A stretch of 5,782 bases of DNA from Desulfocapsa sulfexigens (GTDB lineage Bacteria; Desulfobacterota; Desulfobulbia; Desulfobulbales; Desulfocapsaceae), in assembly GCA_020721165.1 (NCBI GenBank), contig DYNG01000072.1, forward strand, positions 1-5,782. The letters run 5' to 3'. Below, in pieces: positions 1 through 4,582 of the stretch. Numbering within the stretch: the first letter of the stretch is position 1; every line of letters starts with the position of its first letter. The position numbers were made by a program, and so were the translations under genes. The notes below the pieces were generated by a model. The model did not search any database, was not told where the DNA came from, and saw only the letters and a program-made list of their open reading frames with translations.

Positions 1-415
1 CGCCATCCCGCTCCTGATACCGGGTAACTTTGACATCAAGAACCGCATTGGCCTTGAGCTTGGCGCCAAGGGTCTGCATCTGGGCCAGTCGTCCGCCCGC
101 AGCGCTGGGCAACAGGCTGTCAAGACGGGCCTCGGTGACCAGACGAATCTGCTCCTTGCCCCCCAATTCAGCGGCAAGGACGCCATCAACCAGGGCGGCG
201 ACACTGGCAGGAGTCACCTCCCCCTGCCCTTTATTCACAGACTCTTTGGCGATCACAGTCGGCATCACCACAATTCCCGTCAGGGTTTGTCGGCTTTTGG
301 CCTTTTCCTCGGGCTGCCCCAAACCCAGACCAGAGCATCCGGCAAGAGCCAGCGCACACACACACACGAAAACCAGCATACCGGCAATCTGATGCAGACC
401 ATTTACTTTTTTCAC
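1..415 (-). CDS. Putative outer-membrane lipoprotein, N-terminal part (gene cut by left edge)
   Basis: The frame opens at a GTG (413-415) preceded at 6 nt by AGAGG (422-426) and runs 138 codons to the window edge without a stop. The N-terminus is a lipoprotein signal: Lys2-Lys3, a hydrophobic core at about residues 10-25, then the lipobox L-A-G-C with the lipidated Cys at residue 27. Ser28 follows, so by the usual Lol +2 rule the mature protein should go to the outer membrane. A low-complexity Gly/Gln/Glu/Lys linker (about 28-43) leads into a beta-alpha domain: TGIVVMP at 46-52, an alternating helix at 70-90, and GAKLKANAVLDVKVTRYQER at 117-136. That last pattern resembles small-molecule or assembly-type bacterial lipoproteins in which a conserved 'GA..L.A.AVL...V.RY.ER' segment occurs, but I do not recognise a specific family and assign no function. 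It lies 55 nt downstream of hisB on the same strand, so cotranscription is possible. A dinucleotide tract encodes Val-Cys-Val-Cys in the signal peptide. Confidence 0.75.
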   Translation of the reverse strand, partial: MKKVNGLHQIAGMLVFVCVCALALAGCSGLGLGQPEEKAKSRQTLTGIVVMPTVIAKESVNKGQGEVTPASVAALVDGVLAAELGGKEQIRLVTEARLDSLLPSAAGGRLAQMQTLGAKLKANAVLDVKVTRYQERDG

Positions 416-470
416 GATCAACCTCTCGTTTGAATGAAAGAAACGCAACAACTAAAAAAACAGGAAAAAA

Positions 471-1067
471 TCACAAAACACCCTTGGAAGACAAGGCCCC
501 ATCCCGACCACTGACGGCCACGGCCTGATTCATCGCTCGCGCCAGCCCCTTAAAAATCGCCTCCAGAATGTGATGACTGTTCTCACCGTGGAGCAGATCA
601 ATATGCACCGTCACCCCGGCATGCTGCGCGAAGGCCCGCATAAACTCCTGTGCCAGGGCCGTATCAAATGAGCCCACCTTCTGATCGGGAATCGGAACGG
701 CAAAGTGCAGAAACGGACGATTCGAGACATCCACCACCACCCGCGCCAGGGTTTCATCCATCGGCAGGTAGCTCAGACCATAACGGCAGATCCCGCCTTT
801 ATCCCCCAGGGCTCCGGCAAAGGCCTGCCCCAGACAGATGCCAATGTCCTCAACGGTATGATGGTCATCAACCGCCACATCACCGGTAGCCGCAACCTCC
901 AGATCAAAAAAACCATGCACCGCAAACAGGGTCAGCATGTGATCAAGAAAGGGAACGGCCGTATCAATGGAGGCCCGTCCGCAACCATCCAGAACCAGAG
1001 ACAGTTGAATATCTGTTTCCCGGGTAATCCGATTCACACGACCGGTTCGTTGTTCATGAGTATCCAT
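471..1067 (-). CDS. hisB: Imidazoleglycerol-phosphate dehydratase HisB
   Basis: HisB dehydrates D-erythro-imidazole-glycerol phosphate to imidazole-acetol phosphate, the sixth step of histidine synthesis, in the cytoplasm. The 198-residue protein has the length of the monofunctional enzyme; there is no fused histidinol-phosphatase domain. The two pseudo-symmetric halves each show their di-metal (Mn) signature: FLDHML at 40-45 and DDHHTVED at 67-74, then HGENSHHILEA at 160-170. The expected ligands are present (His43, His69, His70, Glu73, His160, His165, His166, Glu169). DETLAR (104-109) and the C-terminal SSKG (193-196) are also typical. The ATG at 1065-1067 is preceded by AAAGGG (1075-1080) at 7 nt, a moderate ribosome-binding site. 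No other his gene lies beside it: the tRNA-Gly gene is divergent upstream and a lipoprotein gene lies downstream. The stop is TGA at 471-473. Confidence 0.97.
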   Translation of the reverse strand: MDTHEQRTGRVNRITRETDIQLSLVLDGCGRASIDTAVPFLDHMLTLFAVHGFFDLEVAATGDVAVDDHHTVEDIGICLGQAFAGALGDKGGICRYGLSYLPMDETLARVVVDVSNRPFLHFAVPIPDQKVGSFDTALAQEFMRAFAQHAGVTVHIDLLHGENSHHILEAIFKGLARAMNQAVAVSGRDGALSSKGVL

Positions 1068-1146
1068 AAAAAAACCCTTTGTCCAAGAAGACCGTTGAAA
1101 CCCGCCGTCGTTTCCACACTGGCAAGATTCATCATCATCTCTTCAT

Positions 1147-1152
1147 ATCATA
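1147..1152 (-). promoter_or_regulatory. Possible -10 element for hisB
   Basis: Read on the minus strand this is TATGAT, a 5/6 match to TATAAT, in an A/T-rich patch about 80 nt upstream of the hisB start. No convincing -35 stands 16-18 nt further upstream (the hexamer there is poor), so the assignment is tentative. The rest of the 1068-1220 region shows no gene. A short GAAAC/GTTTC inverted repeat (1097-1101 and 1110-1114) would lie in the hisB leader but is too weak to interpret. Confidence 0.25.
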
Positions 1153-1230
1153 TATTCTCGAATGAGGGCCATATCTTTTTCGTTCCCGCTCTTTTTTTAC
1201 ACCACCCCACCGAAACCTGCTAATTTTTTA

Positions 1231-1260
1231 TTGACAAAGAGGATGCGGTCTTGGTAGTGT
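1231..1260 (+). promoter_or_regulatory. Sigma-70-type promoter for tRNA-Gly (and possibly rplM-rpsI)
   Basis: A perfect -35 hexamer TTGACA (1231-1236) is followed after 18 nt by TAGTGT (1255-1260), which keeps the key T, A and final T of TATAAT. The 11 nt immediately upstream of the -35 (1220-1230) are almost all A/T, like an UP element of stable-RNA promoters. Transcription would begin near 1267, about 20 nt before the mature tRNA 5' end. No competing promoter of this quality is seen between here and rplM. Confidence 0.55.
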
Positions 1261-1288
1261 GCTTTGGTTTTTATTTCAGAAACAATGA

Positions 1289-1363
<75 letters not shown>

Positions 1364-1374
1364 CTACAGATTGT

Positions 1375-1405
1375 AAAAGGTTCGACACCAATCGAACCTT
1401 TTTTT
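1375..1405 (+). terminator. Intrinsic terminator after tRNA-Gly
   Basis: The stem AAAAGGTTCGA (1375-1385) pairs perfectly over 11 bp with TCGAACCTTTT (1392-1402) around a 6-nt loop (1386-1391). An uninterrupted run of seven T closes the structure (1399-1405). It starts 11 nt after the tRNA CCA end and finishes 37 nt before the rplM start codon. It could also act as a leader attenuator for rplM-rpsI (inference), because there is little room for a promoter beyond it. Confidence 0.85.
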
Positions 1406-1442
1406 ATTCATTGCCGCACCCACACGAATTGCAAGGAATACC

Positions 1443-1871
1443 ATGAAAACCTATCTGGCTCCAGTCAACGAGATCGAAAAAAATTGGTTCGTCGTCAATG
1501 CCGATGGCAAAATTCTGGGCCGTTTGGCATCAGAAGTCGCCTCCCGCTTACGAGGGAAACATAAACCGACATTTTCTACCTTTATTGACAACGGGGATTT
1601 CATTATCATCACCAATGCCGAAAAGATTCAACTGACTGGCAACAAGTGGGATGATAAGAAATACTATCGTCATACCGGCTACATGGGTGGCATCAAAGAG
1701 CAGAGCGCCAAAAAACTGATGGAGACGCATCCCACCGACCTGATCCTGAAGGCGGTCAAAGGAATGTTGCCCAAGAACAAAATTGGTGCCCAGCAACTGA
1801 CAAAACTGAAAATCTATGTGGGCAACGAGCATCCCCATGCCGCTCAGATGCCTGCTGAATTAATTTTTTAA
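1443..1871 (+). CDS. rplM: 50S ribosomal protein L13
   Basis: L13 is an early-assembly protein of the large ribosomal subunit that binds 23S rRNA. The 142-residue protein has the normal length and is collinear with the family: KNWFVVNADGKILGRLAS (13-30), RGKHKPT (37-43), GDFIIITNAEKI (51-62), YYRHTGY (74-80), and the family signature block AVKGMLPKNKIG (104-115) through KLKIYVGNEHPHAAQ (121-135). The ATG at 1443 is preceded by AAGGA (1433-1437) at 5 nt. rpsI follows after 21 nt, the nearly universal bacterial rplM-rpsI pair. An intrinsic terminator separates it from the upstream tRNA, so expression may rely on readthrough or on a promoter I cannot identify. In E. coli the corresponding operon is reported to be autoregulated by L13 on its leader (recalled knowledge); no homologous leader element was recognised here. 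Confidence 0.98.
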   Translation: MKTYLAPVNEIEKNWFVVNADGKILGRLASEVASRLRGKHKPTFSTFIDNGDFIIITNAEKIQLTGNKWDDKKYYRHTGYMGGIKEQSAKKLMETHPTDLILKAVKGMLPKNKIGAQQLTKLKIYVGNEHPHAAQMPAELIF

Positions 1872-1892
1872 CCTTTCGCGGAGAAAGAGAGA

Positions 1893-2285
1893 ATGGCCGA
1901 CAATCGTTTTTATGCCACCGGAAAAAGAAAAACCGCCATCGCCAGGGTATGGATTCAACCCGGCACCGGCAAAGTTATCGTCAACAGCCTCAGCGCCGAT
2001 GACTATTTTGGCGGCACCTTCAAGACCTACAAGATCGAAAAGCCCTTCAAGGTCACCGACAATGCCAATGGCTATGATGTCGTCGCCACCCTCAAAGGGG
2101 GCGGCAAATCTTCTCAGGTGGACGCTCTCACGCACGGCATTTCCCGAGCCCTGCTGCTCGTTACTCCCGATAACCGTCTGCCCCTGAAGAAATCCGGCCT
2201 GCTGACCCGCGACCCTCGGATGAAAGAGCGGAAGAAATATGGTCAGAAAGGCGCTCGGGCCAAGTTCCAGTTCTCAAAACGATAA
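1893..2285 (+). CDS. rpsI: 30S ribosomal protein S9
   Basis: S9 sits in the head of the small ribosomal subunit, and its C-terminal tail reaches P-site tRNA. The 130-residue protein matches the usual length. Recognisable segments are FYATGKRKTAIARVW (6-20), the signature GGGKSSQVDALTHGISRAL (69-87), SGLLTRDPRMKERKKYGQKG (101-120), and the basic end ARAKFQFSKR (121-130) with the conserved terminal SKR. The ATG at 1893 has GGAG at 1880-1883, a 9-nt spacing. It lies 21 nt after rplM with no terminator between, so the two are cotranscribed. A strong terminator 70 nt after its stop separates it from argC. Confidence 0.98.
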   Translation: MADNRFYATGKRKTAIARVWIQPGTGKVIVNSLSADDYFGGTFKTYKIEKPFKVTDNANGYDVVATLKGGGKSSQVDALTHGISRALLLVTPDNRLPLKKSGLLTRDPRMKERKKYGQKGARAKFQFSKR

Positions 2286-2301
2286 TTCTTTTTTTGGCGG
2301 T

Positions 2302-2336
2302 CACTCTTTGCGTTTTTTCAAAAAACGCTCGGAGTG
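2302..2336 (+). other. Imperfect hairpin 3' of rpsI
   Basis: CACTC (2302-2306) pairs with GAGTG (2332-2336). Inside it GCGTTTTTT (2310-2318) pairs with AAAAAACGC (2320-2328) across a single central base, separated from the outer stem by a 3-nt internal loop. No T-run follows on either strand, so it is not itself a classic terminator. As part of the rpsI 3' UTR it could stabilise the message upstream of the true terminator. The role is inference. Confidence 0.45.
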
Positions 2337-2338
2337 CA

Positions 2339-2356
2339 CACAGGCAACACAGGCAA
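2339..2356 (+). repeat. Short tandem repeat, 2 x 9 bp
   Basis: CACAGGCAA occurs twice back to back with no mismatch (2339-2347 and 2348-2356). The second copy runs into the left arm of the terminator stem. It is too short to be more than a local duplication, and no function can be assigned. Confidence 0.5.
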
Positions 2357-2390
2357 GGGGATAACAGAAAATCTGTTATCCCCTTTTTGT
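2355..2390 (+). terminator. Intrinsic terminator of the rplM-rpsI unit
   Basis: A perfect 14-bp stem, AAGGGGATAACAGA (2355-2368) with TCTGTTATCCCCTT (2372-2385), closes a 3-nt AAA loop and runs into five T (2384-2388). It lies 70 nt after the rpsI stop and 58 nt before argC. This makes argC most likely a separate transcription unit, although no convincing argC promoter is visible in 2391-2433. Confidence 0.93.
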
Positions 2391-2448
2391 CTTTCAAGGA
2401 TGTGCGCCATCAAACCCATTCTGGCAACAGTGCAAAGGAGTATTCATC

Positions 2449-3489
2449 ATGATCAATGTCGCGATTATCGGCGCCTCCGGCTACACTGGCGTTGAACTGG
2501 CCCGCATTCTCTGCAACCATCCGCAAGTCCGGCTGACCGCCGCCACTTCCCGACAATATGCAGGCCAGCCGCTGGCCCAGGTCTTTCCCAATCTGCGGCA
2601 GAAAACCGCTCTTCTCTGCGAAAATCTCAGCATTGATGAGTTGTGCGAGCGGGCCGATTTCTTTTTTACCGCTGTTCCTCATAAAACAGCGATGGATATT
2701 GTCCCCAAGCTCTTATCGGCCGGGAAAAAGGTGGTTGACCTCTCCGCCGATTTTCGTCTGCGCGTCGTCGCCGTCTATGAGGAGTGGTATCAACAGCACA
2801 GTTCGCCCGAACTGATCCCTGAAGCCGTCTATGGCCTGCCCGAACTGTATCGGGATAAAATTAAAACCAGCCGCCTGGTGGCCAATCCCGGCTGCTACCC
2901 CACCTCCATTATTCTGGGGCTGGCCCCCTTGTTACGGGCCGGGATCATTGATCCGGCCACGATTATTGCCGATTCAAAGTCAGGCACATCAGGCGCTGGC
3001 CGGGCGGCAGCGGTTGGCTCGCTGTTCTGCGAAGTGGCCGACGGCTTCCGGCCCTACAAGGTGGGGGGCGCTCATCGTCATCTGCCCGAAATTGAGCAGG
3101 AAATCAATGTCTTTTTATCAGAACCAGTGCGCATCTCCTTTACCCCGCATCTGCTGCCCATCTCTCGTGGCATCCTCAGCACCATCTATGCCCGGCTTCA
3201 GCCTGGCGTCCAGGAGGAGGAGATAGCCCAGCTCTACGAAACGGCCTACGCTCAGGAGCCATTTGTACGGGTATTGCCCGGCAACAGCTTTCCCGCCACC
3301 CAATTTGTGCGCGGCTCGAACTTCTGCGACCTTGGCTTCAAGATTGACCAGCGCACCGGCCGCATCATCGTTATGTCCGCCATTGACAATATCGTCAAGG
3401 GAGCCGCTGGTCAGGCCGTGCAAAATATGAATCTTGTCTGCGGATTTGCTGAAACCACCGGCCTTGAATCGGCCCCGTTTTTCCCGTAA
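2449..3489 (+). CDS. argC: N-acetyl-gamma-glutamyl-phosphate reductase ArgC
   Basis: ArgC reduces N-acetyl-glutamyl phosphate to N-acetyl-glutamate semialdehyde with NADPH, the third step of arginine synthesis, in the cytoplasm. The 346-residue length is normal. The N-terminal Rossmann domain begins with the nucleotide-binding loop GASGYTG (8-14). VVDLSADFRL (95-104) and the catalytic ANPGCYPT (145-152) follow, with the acyl-accepting Cys at 149. KSGTSGAGR (177-185), the histidine-rich HRHLPEI (209-215), FTPHLLPISRGI (231-242) and the closing NIVKGAAGQAVQNMN (314-328) complete the dehydrogenase/dimerisation domain. The start is well supported: AAAGGAG (2434-2440) stands 8 nt before the ATG. 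No other arg gene is in view. A terminator isolates it from rpsI, and a structured gap lies before truA. Confidence 0.97.
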   Translation: MINVAIIGASGYTGVELARILCNHPQVRLTAATSRQYAGQPLAQVFPNLRQKTALLCENLSIDELCERADFFFTAVPHKTAMDIVPKLLSAGKKVVDLSADFRLRVVAVYEEWYQQHSSPELIPEAVYGLPELYRDKIKTSRLVANPGCYPTSIILGLAPLLRAGIIDPATIIADSKSGTSGAGRAAAVGSLFCEVADGFRPYKVGGAHRHLPEIEQEINVFLSEPVRISFTPHLLPISRGILSTIYARLQPGVQEEEIAQLYETAYAQEPFVRVLPGNSFPATQFVRGSNFCDLGFKIDQRTGRIIVMSAIDNIVKGAAGQAVQNMNLVCGFAETTGLESAPFFP

Positions 3490-3537
3490 GGGTATCTTGG
3501 TAAATGGGGATTTTCGTGCAATATCAAGGTGTGCGAA

Positions 3538-3585
3538 AGAATTTTTACCGCAGGCATATAGCGGATATGCCAAGGATAAAATTTT
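3538..3585. repeat. Extended imperfect inverted repeat in the argC-truA gap (candidate dispersed repeat)
   Basis: A core stem GGCATAT/ATATGCC (3553-3559 and 3565-3571) encloses the loop AGCGG. Beyond a small internal loop, CC (3548-3549) pairs with GG (3574-3575). After two mismatches, 3538-3545 pairs with 3578-3585 over 8 bp including one G-U. The 48-nt structure has no proper T-tail, so it is not a normal terminator. Upstream in the same gap a second weaker stem (3494-3502 with 3522-3530, including three G-U pairs) can form. The gap (3490-3664) is visibly richer in A/T than the flanking genes, and no convincing gene is present. This design, an A/T-flanked symmetric hairpin between genes, is typical of dispersed intergenic repeats (REP- or MITE-like). 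Whether it is repeated in the genome cannot be seen from one copy. Confidence 0.5.
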
Positions 3586-3649
3586 GAGAGCGACGATGAA
3601 GTTGAGCGAAATGACCATTTTCACGGCACCCGGAATGCAATGGTTGCTT

Positions 3650-3665
3650 TGATCTGATCAGATCA
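3650..3665. promoter_or_regulatory. Perfect 16-bp palindrome with three GATC sites at the truA start
   Basis: TGATCTGATCAGATCA reads identically on both strands and contains GATC at 3651, 3656 and 3661. Its last base is the A of the truA ATG. As DNA it could bind a dimeric regulator or, if Dam methylation exists, be multiply methylated. As RNA it could fold into a 6-bp stem with a GAUC loop over the translation start. The palindrome is certain; its regulatory role is inference. Confidence 0.4.
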
Positions 3666-4426
3666 TGGCCATGCGCAACCTCAAACTCACCATCGCCTTT
3701 GACGGCACTGATTTTTCCGGCTGGCAGCGACAAAAACACGCCCCCACCATCCAGCAGGAAATCGAAGAGCGGCTGCGGCTTCTTTGCAATCATGCCATTA
3801 CCTTGCACGGAGCCGGCAGAACCGATGCCGGTGTCCACGCCCTGGGCATGGTTGCCAATTTCCATACCCCCTCCCCCATCGCCACAACCGCTCTGGTCAG
3901 GGGCCTCAACAGCCTTCTCCCCCTCGCCATTCGTATCCTTGATGCCAGCGAAGAAACCCCTGAGTTCCATGCCCGCTTCTCGGCCCAGGCCAAAACCTAC
4001 TCCTACACCCTGTTTACCGGCCAGGTTCAATCGCCCCTGCATCGTCTCTATGCCCTGCACCTGCCTTTCTTTCCCCATCCCGAAGACATCCTTCCCTGCC
4101 TGGAACTGATTATCGGCGCCCATGATTTTGCCAGCTTTGAAGCCTCCGGCTCCCGTGACCCCAACCGCCCCGGCGAACGAGGCTCCGTTCGCACCCTGAC
4201 CCAAGCGACACTAAAGCAGATTGGGACCGATACCTACCAGTTTCAATTCACCGGGGATGGTTTTTTACGCCATCAGGTGCGCAATCTGGTGGGAACCCTG
4301 ATTGTTGTTGGTCAGGGACGATGTTCTTGCCCCGAGTTTGCCGCTATCATCCAGGCCAGAAATCGCAAGGCCGCCAAGACAACCGCACCGGCGCACGGCT
4401 TGACGCTTGAATCAGTCCTCTATTGA
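3665..4426 (+). CDS. truA: tRNA pseudouridine(38-40) synthase TruA
   Basis: TruA isomerises uridine to pseudouridine at positions 38, 39 and 40 in the anticodon arm of many tRNAs. The 253-residue protein is of normal length. It shows DGTDFSGWQRQ (13-23), the catalytic motif HGAGRTDAGVHALGMVANF (48-66) with nucleophile Asp54 and the adjacent Arg52, RFSAQAKTYSYTL (104-116), GAHDFASF (151-158), GDGFLRHQVRNLVGTLI (197-213), and the C-terminal APAHGLTL (241-248). The start is uncertain: an in-frame TGA at 3650-3652 leaves only the ATG at 3665 or the ATG at 3671 (two codons later), and neither has a recognisable Shine-Dalgarno. The 16-bp palindrome occupies the place where one would sit. It lies 175 nt after argC and 156 nt before the aminotransferase gene. 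Confidence 0.96.
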   Translation: MAMRNLKLTIAFDGTDFSGWQRQKHAPTIQQEIEERLRLLCNHAITLHGAGRTDAGVHALGMVANFHTPSPIATTALVRGLNSLLPLAIRILDASEETPEFHARFSAQAKTYSYTLFTGQVQSPLHRLYALHLPFFPHPEDILPCLELIIGAHDFASFEASGSRDPNRPGERGSVRTLTQATLKQIGTDTYQFQFTGDGFLRHQVRNLVGTLIVVGQGRCSCPEFAAIIQARNRKAAKTTAPAHGLTLESVLY

Positions 4427-4582
4427 GGGTATCGTCTGGTTTTCCCTCAGCAGACCGCACTTTTTCCTATTGCCAAAAAAGAACGAAACAAGTAGACAAT
4501 TGTTCGTGAGTCTTGCAGACAACACGCATGAAAATTGACAAAATCTCCGATTCTTCCCTCAACTTTATGACAGGATACCACC
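4427..4582 (+). other. truA-aminotransferase intergenic region
   Basis: No gene is seen. TGAGGG (4424-4429, starting in the truA stop) can pair with CCCTCA (4444-4449), and a T-run follows only after 11 nt, so this is at best a weak terminator. A possible promoter is TTGCCA (4470-4475) with TAGACA 17 nt downstream (4493-4498), which is a poor -10. TTGACA at 4535-4540 is a perfect -35 hexamer but has no acceptable -10 at 16-18 nt. A bulged inverted repeat, ACGAAACAA (4483-4491) with TTGTTCGT (4500-4507), overlaps the putative -10 and could be an operator. Confidence 0.3.

Noticed and set aside
30..392. 120-residue plus-strand frame at the left edge
   Set aside because: It is antisense to the lipoprotein gene, which has a signal peptide, a lipobox and a ribosome-binding site.
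1183..1191. TTCCCGCTC copy matching the tRNA-Gly 3' end, considered as an attachment-site or tRNA remnant
   Set aside because: Only 9 bp match, no integrase or duplicated T-arm is nearby, and a match of this length 170 nt away can be chance.
705..1223. 172-residue plus-strand frame across hisB and its upstream region
   Set aside because: It is antisense to a gene whose catalytic motifs are complete; it shows no family pattern and no ribosome-binding site.
2391..2433. Search for an argC promoter or arginine operator
   Set aside because: No convincing -35/-10 pair or ARG-box-like palindrome could be supported in this short stretch.
3504..3587. 27-codon plus-strand ORF beginning MGIFVQYQGV in the argC-truA gap
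   Set aside because: It has only a distant AAGGG (3488-3492) as ribosome-binding site, and its 3' half is formed by the inverted repeat. It is better explained as translation of a structured non-coding element.
3118..3624. 168-residue minus-strand frame across the argC end and the argC-truA gap
   Set aside because: Most of it is antisense to argC. The part in the gap crosses the hairpin repeat and shows no recognisable protein family.
3545..4204. 219-residue minus-strand, glycine-rich frame
   Set aside because: It is antisense to truA, and its composition is that of reverse-translated high-GC coding sequence.
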